Assembly: GCA_963556495.2 (NCBI GenBank)
Contig: OY747709.1
Coordinates: 17,035,900 to 17,099,899, forward strand
Reading direction: 5' to 3'
DNA length: 64,000 nt
Origin: Valencia hispanica
Taxonomy: Eukaryota; Chordata; Actinopteri; Cyprinodontiformes; Valenciidae
Shown: piece after piece, positions 24,392 to 36,500 of the stretch
Layout: the number at the start of each line of letters is the position of its first letter
Numbering within the stretch: position 1 is the stretch's first letter
Program-made: the position numbers and the translations under genes
Notes under the pieces: model-generated
Database searches by the model: none
What the model saw: only the letters and a program-made list of their open reading frames with translations
What the model was told of the DNA's origin: nothing

Positions 24392-26584
24392 CAGAAACAT
24401 TAATAATGCACGGACAAATAGTCCCTCCTGTCAGGTCTCTTCTCCCAGGCTTTAAAAACAGGAGTTATTAAACCACTGCTTAAAAAGAATAATCTGGACA
24501 ACACAGTAATGCAGAACTACAGGCCGATCTCTAATCTTCCATTCATCAGTAAAATTATTGAAAAAGCTGTGTTTCAGCAGTTAAATAGCTTCATAACAAT
24601 GACCAACCGCTTTGATGTTTTTCAGTCTGGTTTCCGTGCTCACCAAAGCACTGAGACTAAGACTGTGGTAGAACCACAGTCATGGTTCTGTTGGACCTCA
24701 GTGCAGCATTTGACACTGTCGATCATGATATACTATTGGAACGACTGGAGAGCTGGGTTGGACGCTTTGGTACAGTACTTGGCTGGTTTGAATCTTACCT
24801 AAAGAACAGGGACTTCTTTGTTTCAATAGAAAACTTTTCATCAGAACAAACCAAAATCACATGTGGGGTGCCCCAGGGCTCCATCCTGTGGCCCCTCTTA
24901 TTTAATATTTACATGCTCCTTCTAGCCAAGATGATAACAACCAATAGGATTAGCTACCATAACTACGCAGATGATACTCAGCTCTACATTACAATGTCAC
25001 CAGGTGACTTTGAACCCATCCAAACCCTAAGTAAATGCATCGAGTAAATCAATGGATGGATCTGCCATAACTTTCTCCAGCTGAACAGAAACAAAACAGA
25101 AGTAATTACTTTTAGACCTAAAGGGGAACAATCAATAGTCAGCACACATCTTCAGCTAATACAGCTAGAAACTACTGATCAGGCCTGAAATTTAGGTGTG
25201 GTTATGGATTCAGACCTGAACCTCCAGGGTCACATAAAGGCAATAACAAGGTCAGCCTTCTATCACCTGAAGAACATTTCTAGGATTAAAGGACTGATGT
25301 CCCAACAGGACCTTGAAAAACTCATCCATGCGTTTATCTTTAGTCGAATTGATTACTGAAACAGTATCTTCACAGGTCTGCCTAAAAAGTCAGACAGCTG
25401 CAGCTGATCCAGAATGCTGCTGCTCTTGTCCTCACTAGAACCAGGAAAGTAGAGCACATCACCCCAGTTCTAAAGTCCTTACACTGGCTCCCTGTAGCTC
25501 AGAGAATAGACTTCAAAATGCTTTTACTAGTTAATAAACCATTGAATGGCTTAGCACCAAAATATGTTGAAGATCTGCTGTTACTACACCAACCGACCAG
25601 AACACTCAGGTCCTCTAATTCCAGTCTACTCAACATCCCTAGAATCATAACCAAACACGGAGAAGCAGCTTTCAGTTTCTATGCTCTTCTAATCTGGAAA
25701 AAACTTCCAGAAAACAGCAAAGCTGCTGAAACACTGAGTTCTATTAAATCCCAACTAAAAACGTATCTGTTTAGAGCTACCTTTGAGTAATGCTTTGCTG
25801 TATCATATGTTTTGTGTATGCTTCTTGCTTTATTACTGTTTTTACTTTATATGCTTTGTCTGTGTTTTACTGCTATTTTTATTTTACCCCATAATAATGT
25901 TAAGCACCTTGAATTACCTTGTTGTTGAAAGTGTGCTATGCAAATAGAATTGCCTTGCCTTACCTACTTATTTGCGGCTTCTGACAGAAAAGCCCATATT
26001 GCATATTCAAGGACAAAAACGCTAACTGGATTGCATGTATCTTGCAGTGCTCTCTTAGTAAATTACCTGCTGCATGTTTTTGCGCCTACTGTGAGAATTG
26101 CGCGCGTTTTAACAAGCGCAAACCTTCCTTTGATAAATCAGCCCCATAGAGCGCTGTGATTGGCCCGGCCCACACTTAGCCAAGCCAATGGTAGACCTGC
26201 TGAGGCTACAGTGGAGCATGGCTCGACCAACCTTCCGAGCAAAATTGACAATTACCTTCAAATACCAGTCAGCTTAGACCAAAAACCTTTAGCTGTGTGG
26301 TGAGAGATTAGCGCTAAATCCTTCTAAACCTGTGGGGTCACCTCGAGAGGGCTGAAGACAACCTGATCAGTTTTTGCTAAATAGAGTTGATAAATACTGT
26401 CAAGTCATAACTCCTACCAAAGAAAGATGGAATGTAGAAGAAGTGTTTCAGAAAAGCATTTGTTCAAGGGTGTCTTCATGCGACCACCTTATTTATTTTT
26501 AAATTTTTCTTTCTGGAAGATTTGTATGTTTTCAGCTTAACGGCAGGATAAACGTGACTTTATTTATTGGAGAAAGCTTTAAAA

Positions 26585-27520
26585 TTTGCTCTCCACACAT
26601 CCATTATCTAAACTGTCGATCCTTTGCAGGGTTGCTGGGAGCTCATGTCTATCTCCAGCAGTGATTGGGTGAGAGCCGGGGTACACCCTGGACAGATCAC
26701 CAGTCCATCGCAGCGCAAGATAAAGACACGCAGAACAAACAACCAATTACACAAACACTAATACCTAAGGGCAATTTAGAGAGACCAATAAACCTGCAGC
26801 CCCATTCACAGTAACTATGGAACGGATTTGTTCCGGTCTTCGTGCAGCTTACGTACGACACCGACTGTGGTTCGTGTGCTGAACGTCTCTGGAAAGCACA
26901 GAGTGAAAGCAAGGAATGTTTAGCAATAGTTTGCAAAACATTGACAAAATTTGACATCATGCATTTAAAGATATACTTGACGTGATATAAATGATATAAA
27001 TGACGTGAACTATCATACAATGTGAACTGATATCCCTGTCATCAATAATAAAAGAAAAAAAAACAGGAAAAAAATGCAACACTGGTTTTATTTTAAAATA
27101 CCGGACGCACCTCGCAAACCCACGTCTTACTTCCTGTCTGACTCATGTAATTTCTTTAACTTCATGGAAATCTGCATGCGGCATCTGGAAAAAATAGACT
27201 TCATGCGGAAACTTTCAGGAGCTCCGCATCCGGATCCGCACCGCAGCCTGTTAGAATGCTCTGATTGGACTCAGTGTTTTGTACGTCTTTGCAGAAGCCG
27301 TACGGAGTCCGGTCTGCATCCGTTCCAGACTCGCTGTGAAGGAGTCATGATTTTGGATTGTGGGAGGAAGCCTGAGTAGCCGGAGAGAACCCAAGAGTGC
27401 ACAGGGAGAACATGCAACTTCCATGCAGAAAACCGCAGGCAGGGATTTGAACCAGGGACCTTCTTGCTGCAAGGCAACAGTACCTGCTGGTCCACTGTGC
27501 AGCCCACTGTCCATACAGCT
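26585..27520 (+). repeat. dispersed repeat (GGAT-tailed family), copy 1, split by a MITE
   Basis: The first part (26585-26808) contains CACCCTGGACAGATCACCAG and CTAAGGGCAATTTAGAGAGA. The second part (27337-27520) contains GGGAGAACATGCAACTTCCA and CTTCTTGCTGCAAGGCAACA. The same sequences recur at 40430-40675 and 40820-41240, which shows that they belong to one family. Confidence 0.75.
26809..27336. mobile_element. MITE-like insert with long imperfect inverted ends
   Basis: The left end (from CAGTAACTATGGAACGGAT) and the right end read on the minus strand (CAGCGAGTCTGGAACGGAT) are inverted and stay alignable for about 55 bases. The insert interrupts the dispersed repeat between its GCAATTTAGAG and GGATTGTGGGAGG parts. 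No coding capacity. Confidence 0.55.
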
Positions 27521-28954
27521 CTATTAAAATGACTTTTACAAACATTTTAGAGCCACTGTACCTTTGCAATTGTTACATTGATTTCCTGCTAATGTACCGC
27601 TGAACCAAACATTTCGGAAGAAATGTGGGTTTTTTAAACAACAGGTAACAACACGCTTTACAAAGAATAAACCTCTTTGAAAATTGTTTCATGAATATTA
27701 CATTTCAGCCAGAATAAAGTGTTCCCAAGCCCCCTCTTGCATCTCACCTTGCAACACTGTCCTGTCACATTGTGCACTTTTGAGACGGCGTCTGCAAAAT
27801 GGCTCCTGTTTTGTTCTGTGGTAATCAGTCTCTGGTCTTTGTAGAGGCCCCGTCACGGATAATGAACCTTGAGATTGATCAGATGACATTGTTGGCTTTT
27901 GCGTCAGTTGATGATTTTATTTTTTTCCGTTGATGACTAAAAAGGGAGCAGGAGGAATGTTCAGCATCCTCGTTAGTCTGTGATGCTCCTCAGTGGGAAG
28001 CCACAACCATTCAGCAACAATCATCTCTGTGGTCCGCTGAGGCAGAACGAGAGCTGGAAGCTTCTCAGTGCTGGATCACTCCAAAATCCTACAAAGTATT
28101 CATGATGCAGCGTTTTTCTGCTTCTCTGTCAAGTTTTGATGGAAAACAAATGTGATCACCTTCATTTTCTTATCACAAACAAAATTTACTCTGGTTTCTG
28201 TGGTGCTTTAGTTTTCTTCCCTCTCTGTTAGTGTAGGAATTGCCAAGTCTAAACAAAATTTGGAAACAAATTTTTTGGAATAGAGAGAACTTTATGTCGT
28301 TAACAAGGTCAAGCTGACAGACCACCGTGCTTTTTATAGACCCACCCCATGCATTAAATTTCCTACTTGAAGTTTCCCTGTGCAGTCCTGCCGCCTTTGG
28401 TGAGTGGTAGCTGAGAAAAATGTACTTACTCAAGGAGAATCGTCATTTACCTCAACAGAGTTTGGCTGCACTGAAGCTGCAGAGTGTACAGTCAGCAGCA
28501 ATCAGCCCCGGGAAGACAGACTGATTAAGGTTGCTGCTATTTCTCTGCTCATTTTTTGTTTTGTTTGTTGTGGTGTGAAACTCAGCATCAACTCAAATCC
28601 TAAATAAAACATAGCCTAGCGATGAAATTTTGCTTGGCAGTCATTCTAAACTTATTTTGAATTATTTGCTAAAGGGTAGCTGTTTCACATTGGTCCTACT
28701 CTGTTTTTATTTATGCATTTATCTTCAAGATTACCCTGTATTTAGCTCTGTTCATCTTAACATTAGCAGAGATAACATTTTCACATCAGGATTGTGTGGA
28801 TGATCTTTTGCATGTAGGTATGTATTTTATTACTCCTTGCATTCTTTTGACAGCAGCTATCTTTTTGCCATGCATTTAAGGCCAGAATTGTGGAGTGCAT
28901 GATGAATCTAGTTTTTATTTTTGTAGGTCGGGTTATTGTAATATAATAAATATA
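27521..28954. other. no gene recognised
   Basis: Intergenic-looking sequence without repeat ends or credible exons. Confidence 0.35.
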
Positions 28955-29585
28955 CAGGTGTCACGCTTTTGTATATATAATATAGGACCCAAATGCAGCA
29001 AGTAAATAAGAATGCTTTAATAATAACAAAACAAGGACTTACAGAAGTCAGGGAATCAAAAAAATGCAGCGATGAGCAAACAGGAACCAAGCGGGGAAGA
29101 AATGAGAACGAACCAGCGAGTAGTGACTGAATGAGAGCTGAATATATACTGAGGAGGGAATGAGGAAGTGACAGAGAAGACCAATGACCAATTAGTGAAA
29201 GCAGATGCAGGTGAGGACAATGAGTGAAACTGGGTAGAGAGCAGAGTGGCAGGGAGACAACAGGAAAGGGAAGAAATGACCAGGGAGACAGAAAACTCTT
29301 AAGAAACTAGAAACTAAAGATACTATGTCTAGGGAGGAATCGAAGGGGAACTTAAGAAAACACTGGAGAACAGAAGGAAAAAATTAATTAGGAAACAATC
29401 TAAAGAAAACTAATGAAACAAATAAGAAGGACACATCAAAAGGTGAAAACATCTAAAAACATGAAGGGAAAATGAAAACCAGGAAGTGCCATAAAATACC
29501 AAAGAATACATTAATGTGATACTAAAACCGAATAAGGAAAATAACTAAATTCTAACACCAAAACGGAGAAATATGACAACAGGTC
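28955..29585. repeat. possible non-autonomous DNA element
   Basis: Purine-rich block starting CAGGTGTCACGCTTTT and containing GGACCCAAATGCAGCAAG. It ends near ATGACAACAGG. The style resembles non-coding DNA transposons of fish that begin with a TGTCAC motif followed by GACCCAAATGCAG. Ends and target duplication are not proven. Confidence 0.35.
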
Positions 29586-29619
29586 TCTTTAAAATCTATT
29601 AGGCACCTTCCACTAGAGA

Positions 29620-29705
29620 GTATCCGGAAAGATTCCACGCAATCAGTGGGAGAACATGCGAACTCCATGCAGACAGTGCTAACCACTGCACCACCGTGCA
29701 CCGTA
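29620..29705 (+). repeat. short piece of the dispersed GGAT-tailed repeat
   Basis: AGTGGGAGAACATGCGAACT and CCATGCAGACAGTGCTAACC match part of the repeat at 40945-41060. Confidence 0.5.
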
Positions 29706-29874
29706 CATGTTTTCTTTTAGAAACATTTCTTCTTTTGACATATTCATTATGGTCATCTTACCTTTGTTCCTCTATTTTCCTGCAAAGCACTTTATAAACT
29801 TTCCTTTGTAATTGTTTAAAAAAAAAAAAAAAGTAAAGCGTGGATCCTTTCCCTTCCACTCCACCCTTATCCGG

Positions 29875-29992
29875 GGCTTGGTCTGATTCTATCACGTTAA
29901 AACCACATCAAAATTTGGTTCTTAGTTTCTAATATGAGAGAATGTGAAAAAAAGGTGAGGAGATATGAATACTTATGCAAGGCACCGTGAAA
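29875..29992 (+). mobile_element. solo Tc1 TIR relic
   Basis: Ends with ATGAATACTTATGCAAGGCA followed by CCGTG, the usual outer end of a degraded Tc1 TIR. No transposase is attached. Confidence 0.55.
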
Positions 29993-32525
29993 AGAGTTTT
30001 CTTGCATAGCGTTTTTAAAACGGTGGATATGCGGACACATGTCTCCAAAGCAAACATGATGCTTTTGTTTCTTTATCTAGGGAGATTTAATCCCGGCTTA
30101 GCCTAACTGCTTGGAAAGTATTTTGTGATGAAAAGCCATTACACAGCCAATAGAGCCACAGAAATGTAATTTCTATATTTCTTTTGTCTGTGGATTAGAT
30201 TGACAAGGCTCAACCTGTCAGTAAGCTTTAGAAAATGTTGCTTCCTTATTTTATTGAGGAGAAACTCGAACTTTACCTCCCCATGGCCCGAGTTAAAGGG
30301 CAACCTTTGTGGCTAAGCACATATCACATTTCATATCCATTTTCTAAAATCACAAATCTACAAGGTCAAAAGTGCTGGGTGGGCCCCCATTAGGCTCATA
30401 TATCCCATGATTTAACCCTCAGCGTGAAGTATTTAATACGTTTTTCTTTCCGTGTGCATTCCACTTTTACATGGCATCCATAAGTCAGGGGAGAACACCT
30501 GTATGGCTCTCACTGTCTCAGACTAAAACTCAGTCTTGCTCGATTTGGAGAGGTCAGAAGATCACATGAGCCAACGACGGCATCAAGTGCGGACACATTC
30601 CACAGCGATCCAACAAAAGCAGTTTGTCATCGGCCTTTCTCAGGAAGTGTTAGGAACCCGTCTGTGGCTTGACTGCACATGTGGACGATGACTGGAAATC
30701 TCACTTTTATCTGTCTGCGCAACTAAGGAATCACAATCGCATGTAAACGGTGCTACGGTCCTGCTCTGCCAGAACTCCCACTGTGTCAGGCACAATGAAA
30801 CCATAATATTAGCTTTGAATCGTACGATAGACCGGCTCTGCTGAAAACCACTGTCTGCAGATTGACCGCTCTTCCCTCCCCTTCCTGCCACTTCGGATCT
30901 CTTTTTCTGTTTTGTTTTTTTTTTTTGACGTGGGAGCCCCAAAATATCCTCCATAACTTTTAGAAGAGCATATTTTTGATGACACCGACCTCAGCGGCTG
31001 CTACGCCCAGAAAAAAAAAAAAAACTTAAAATGGGATAGAAACTTTTGCTGCCCTACAGCTCTGGTTACTTGGCCTGCAGCAAAGTTGGCAAGGTCTTTC
31101 AAGGCTACACCAACAGGAAATTGCATTAATCCAAAGCTGGACTGAAGTAAATCACTCCCTTCTCTTTTTTGAAGGTTTTGCCAGAGTTTCAGCGGACCAC
31201 CTCGGCTGTCCTGTTAGAGAAGAACAGGAGTGTGAGGCCTCAGGGCCTCCCCTCCATGTGCTCCCTAATTGGTTTAATGACTGTAATTATCTGCTGGGGT
31301 GCATGTTGTGCAGGGGACGATTAATGGCCTCCAAAACATATGCAGGCAGGCGGAAACTAAGGGTGGAGGACAAAACAAAGAATAGCTGTGCAGAAGAAAG
31401 GAGCCGTAAGGCAGCAGAGAGAGAGACACGGCCTGCTGTGTGAGAGAGATTTGGAAAAAAATGACACATGGCTGGGGAGGGATTTTGTTGTTGTCGTTGC
31501 TTTCTTTCTTTCTTTTTTGTGGAGCGGAATTGTGTGTTAGTAGGGTGTTAAAATGCTGTTCTGACATCTAGATCTTTTTGGGGGGATTTTTTCAGGAAAA
31601 CATTTATGGCGTGCATAGGAAGCCAAACAGGACATGCCGCCCATGTAGTTGCAGGGTAAATTTGAACTTCATAATTGTATTTATCCACAACATAAACAAA
31701 AAGCTGTCTCACTGACACAAAGCTGCAGCTTCATTAATGTCCTGTAGATGTTTTTACTTCCCCCACTGAACCATTTTCATGCATTAACACTGAAGCAGTG
31801 GTTTAAAAGTAAAGGATATGTTTTGTATCCGTTTGGGGTCACCATTAAACCTCTAGACATCACGTTCAAAAGCCCAAATCTGATTTTAAGATAAGGTCAA
31901 AGGTCCCATGCAATTAGCATTGAGCTAATCTCTATCTTAAAGTTCTTTATAAATTAAAAAAAAGAAAAAGGAAAATGGTCCTTTCTGTCTACAGCCATTT
32001 GTGAATCTATGCTGTTCTGATCTGCAAACATCAAAAACAGCTGAGGTAATAGTTACAGCTACCCTGAGACAACAAGGCTCAGTAAAAAAAAAGGTCTGCC
32101 CTCAATGAAAATGACCTTTAGATGTCTTTTTTTTTTTTGCGAAGTTTCATTTGAATTTTTCAGAGTTTCTTGTTTCACAAAGTAAATACATTCTTTAACC
32201 TTAGAAAAGTATCTAATGATATGATTATTGATTAAAACTCCAATACAGGGTGATCAGGTATAACTGCAGCATTTACTGTTATTTACCGAAACACACATCT
32301 TCTCATAACATATTCTCTTTACGATTCCTGGAATCCATGTATGGTCAAAAGTTAAAGATTGAGCTATTGTGGTGCTTCATAAACCAAGAGCTTTACTTTG
32401 TATGCTGTAGATATGAATGAATCAACAGTTACCAAAAAGGACAGTTCATTGGTGCAGAAAAGATGAATCAGGGAAATTCCTGAAACAAGAAATTTAATAG
32501 GTTTATGTTCAAATAATAAATCTGT
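29993..32525. other. no gene recognised
   Basis: Contains A and T runs near 30917, 31011 and 32131. The stretch 31230-31400 (around CCCTAATTGGTTTAATGACT) is of balanced composition without repeats and might be a conserved non-coding element, but this cannot be judged from one sequence. Confidence 0.3.
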
Positions 32526-32528
32526 TTC

Positions 32529-32631
<103 letters not shown>

Positions 32632-32689
32632 AAAACATAGATTCTGAGATTATTTCGTTTTACAACACATTATTATTATTATTTTTATT

Positions 32690-33590
32690 TGTATAGCTCA
32701 TTTTCAACAACAAGGTAATTAAATGTACTTTACATGATTAGGGGATAAAATAAAAGTAGCAGTAAAACACAGACAAAACATATAAAGTAAAAACAGCAAT
32801 AAAGCAAGAAGCATACACAAAACATGATACATCAAAGCATGACACAAAGGCAGCTCTAACAGATATGCTTTTAGTTGTGATTTAAAAGAACTCAGTATTT
32901 CAGCAGCTTTCCAGTTGTCTGGAAGTTTGTTCCAGATTAGAGGAGCATAGAAACTGAAAGCTGCTTCTCCGTGTTTGGTTCTGATTCTAGGGATGTTGAG
33001 TAGACTGGAATTAGAGGACCTGAGTGGTCTGAGGGGTTGGTATAGTAACAGTAGATCTTCAAGATACTTTTGTGCTAAGCCATTCAATGATTTATAAATA
33101 AGTAAAAGTATTTTGAATTCTATTCTCTGAGCTACAGGGAGCCAGTGTAAGGACTTTAGAACTGGGCTGATGTGCTCTACTTTCCTGGTTCTAGTGAGGA
33201 CACTAGCAGCAGCCCTGGATCAGCTGCAGCTGTCTGACTTTTTAGGCAGACCTGTGAGGACGCCGTTGCAATAATCAGTCCAACTAAATTCAATAAACGT
33301 ATGAATGAGTTTTTCGAGGTCCAGTTGCAACATCAGTCCTTTAATCCTAGAAATATTCTTCAGGTGATAGAAGGCTGACCTTGTTATTGCCATTATGTGA
33401 CCCTGCAGGTTCCGGTCTGAGTCCATTACTACACCTAGATTTTGGGCCTGTTCAATATTTTCTAGCTATTGATCGTTCCTCTTTAGGTCCAAAAGTAATT
33501 ACTTCTGTTTTGTTTCTGTTCAGCTGGAGACAGTTATGGCACATCCATCCATTGATTTGCTCGATGCATTTACTTGTGGACATGTGTAGA
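32690..33590 (-). mobile_element. L2-like LINE, 5'-truncated, minus strand
   Basis: Minus-strand reading gives MDSDRNLQGHIMAITRSAFY (from 33426), then after a break MNGLAQKYLEDLLLLYQPLR (from 33087), SLLNIPRIRTKHGEAAFSFY and LIWNKLPDNWKAAE. It is closely related to the copies at 13990-14965 and 25200-25800. Frameshifts and stops are present. Confidence 0.85.
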
Positions 33591-36500
33591 GGATAAACAT
33601 CATGTAGTTTAATTCAAAGAAAAAAATTGAAAATGGAGGAAAAGACGGAGCCATGACAGTGTTTGCCTCAGGCCCCAAATAGACTAACTCTGCCCCTGCA
33701 CATGAGAATATGCTGAAAGTCATGCAAGGACATTTTCTATAGAGTCACATGCTTATACAACCACCAGGAGGATCATCATCGAATAAAATGTGTTTTCACA
33801 ACTGGATTTAGTTGCTGTGGAAATCGGAGTTTTGTTTACGGTACACTGAGCCTGGAGGTGGAGTCCGCCAATTCATCAATGGTGATCACTGTTATTCTCT
33901 TAGTACGTGTTTACGCTTCCCTGACAAACAAAGTGGAAAGTAAAACAAAGGCAGACGGTAAAGAACTTCATCATCAGGAGGTTCAACCCCCCCCCCCCCC
34001 CCCCCCCCCTGTCAGCACTCCAGAGAACTACCTGCTCCACTTGCACAATGGACTATTCACACATATCCTGGACTTAATTCCAGGCCTGCTCGCCAGATAC
34101 CGTCTGCAGAAAGTCACTTTTGGCTGCAGACATTTGTGGTGACATGTGTAGACAGTGAAAAAAAAACAAAAAAACATCAAGACTGCAGTGGATTTGTGTT
34201 TTATGTGAGTAAAAAAAGCTGAGTAGGGTCTAATAAAACTGAGAAGTTTTTTTTTAGTTTTTTTTCTCTCTCAAAGACACCTCTCACAGGAACAGAGGCG
34301 TGTTATTCAGCTGTTTATACAGTAGACAGTAAGTTGTCACTCAACTATCTCAGCTAATAAGCGTGTATTTAAACATTCCAGCACAAAATAGTGACATGTT
34401 TGTTTTTCTTATCTTTGTTATCTTTGTTCTGCTCTTTGAGGATCTACCTTTTCTTTTGTTTTCAGTTCTGTTTGTCATATTTTTGGCTAGCTTCTAATGT
34501 CTTGCATTATGTCTCAGGCTTTTACGCCTCTAAATGTGTGTCATTTCCCCACGCATCGTCCTCAAAAACAAAACACCCCCCAAATAAAAGACGTTGAGTT
34601 AAAAAGATGCAAAAGATCCAAAGGCCTTCCTATGGTTAACTGTTTTCCTTTCATAGCTTTGGTGTTTATTCCTTTTTTCCCCATTTTCCTTATCTCTTTG
34701 TTCTCTTTTTTTTTCTTTTTCTTGTTTTCCTACTTTTCAACAATGGCCCAAATCTGTGCTTACATTAAATGGTGAAAGTAAAAGAAATCAATGAAACTAA
34801 CTTTTATTTTTTATTCTATGGAGGCTATTGGTATTAAAACAGGAAAACAGCATTCTGAATCTAATTGAATACCTTTTATAGTAAGGTGGGTTAGAAATTC
34901 AGATTCTGCCCTGCAAAAAGTCCGTCCGTCAGATACCCAATTACCTCCAATCATTATTATTTTTCCACTTTTCCCCTTTTTCTATTTGTTTCTTTTTTTC
35001 TATTTTTTCCTTTTATCTTTTTTGTTTTTCTCCTGTCTGTATCTTATTTTATTTATTTCAACTTTGTCATACTAATCCAAATCTGTGTTTAAACAAAATT
35101 GTAACTCTACAGACTCTATGTATAAGCAACTAAAACAGGAACATCTCATTTTTAATCTAATGTATTACATATTTTTTCTAAATAAAACACAAAAATGTGG
35201 AAAATTATATATCTTTATTTTATTTTAAATTGGATTTTGATACCAACATTTGGTTAACCATCAACAAAACAGATGAAGTGTTATCAAATCCCCACGGGGA
35301 TTATTAAAGTATCTCTTATTCTTATTAAAGGTTTTCTATGTTTAAATGGCTGCACATTGAATATTTCTAAATGGGTTAGAGGGTCTTCCATAGTTTCTAA
35401 TAGCGCGAGTGGTTATATTATTGGATCTTCCATATCATCATCCTCACAGTTCATGGTGTCTAGACTAACTTTAAGTCCTTGTCCAGGCTTGTTTACCAAA
35501 GCTCCAATTGTTGAGCAACTTTAGGTGAGCAGTCCTTTTCTTGATCAACGTACATTTGCTTCAGTCTCTTGTTTTTTTGCTTTTTGAAGACTGAGTCTCT
35601 TCACCATTACTTATGGTGCCTTCTTTTTGCCCTCAAAAATGGCTTTTTCTAAATTCCCACCCAGTAATACAAGAGCGCCCCTTGAAGTCAAAGTTCTGGC
35701 CTATGAAGTTGGATATCACCAAGCAGCCCTGAGATTAGCATCTGCTATGGCTTCATCTCAAATGCAGTGAAAGTCGCTCGTATGAACAGTTTATTTGGAC
35801 TTCAGACTGTATCTCATTAAACCAGATTCCTACTGCACAATTCTATGCATGGATATGCTAATTTTGTTATTTGAGCACATAAAATGTAGATAATTACAGT
35901 TCACTTGTCTTATATTACACATCCTACAAGTTTATTGCTACCAGAACAAGTTTAATTTGGGTATGACGTGATTACAAACTCTGAGCTCTCACTTTCAAGA
36001 CGAGTCAATCACAGCAACACACCCTGATACAGAAAGGAGGCTGTGGATTACTAAACGTTCCTAAAAAAACAACAACGCAGATGTGCGGCGGATCGTCACT
36101 GCTATTACTGGTGAATAAAATCCAAGAACCAAATTAAATCAACAAGTTGAATTCATTTCAAACCACACTGTGCTTGTAAGGGTTCAGCAGATTGTGTTAC
36201 AGTGTTGAATATCTAAAATATTACACTTATGAGAAGATTTCTCCTTTTTAACTGTAAATATTTTGTCTTAAATTGTTGAATTTAACATACTATTCAGCTT
36301 CGTTACATATTTATTTCTTCAACATAGCATTCCTAAAGATTCGTGAAGGAGTTCAGCTTTTTGATCATTTGATGAAGATTATTCTGGCAGAAACCTCTGA
36401 TAATCTTCCTCTCCAAAGCCTTCGGAGAACCTGGGCTTTACTGCGAGCAGCCTTGTGTGAGGCAGGTCTGTGAGACTTTTAAAGCGTCGAGTGACATCAG

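Larger units (their letters stand above)
22210..25955 (+). mobile_element. L2-like LINE with endonuclease and reverse transcriptase remains
   Basis: The endonuclease part includes FLSETWLDVNNETFA (around 22378-22422), then resumes at 22992 with FIESTPPNYNF. Later parts include GDFNIHTDNP, ALSDHFCVFF and the linker to about 23890. The RT part starts near 24450 with LKTGVIKPLLKKNN and YRPISNLPFISKI, then [31 protein letters not shown] and active-site NYADDTQLY (about 24960), and ends in the conserved C-terminal part (about 25518-25790). The 3' end with GAATTGCCTTGCC is at about 25950. It is broken by stops, frameshifts, two insertions and a deletion between endonuclease and RT. Confidence 0.88.
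21691..26144. mobile_element. DNA-transposon-like element split by a LINE insertion
   Basis: The left end GGGCCTGATTGATCAA and the right end (minus strand GGGGCTGATTTATCAA) are inverted copies. Further inside, GGGTAATCTACTAAGA on the left pairs with GGTAATTTACTAAGA on the minus strand at the right. The outer parts (about 21691-22200 and 25960-26144) are non-coding. The middle is occupied by an L2-like LINE. The family could be Harbinger-like, but no target duplication was established. Confidence 0.55.
21340..26345. repeat. outer dispersed repeat carrying nested transposons
   Basis: The left arm (about 21340-21690) contains CCAAGGGGCGGAATCTACGG and TGTGTCCATAGATGGAA. The right arm (about 26145-26345) contains GATTGGCCCGGCCCACACTT and GAGCATGGCTCGACC. 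The two arms look like the halves of one dispersed fish repeat split by the element at 21691-26144. Exact outer ends were not found. Confidence 0.4.
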
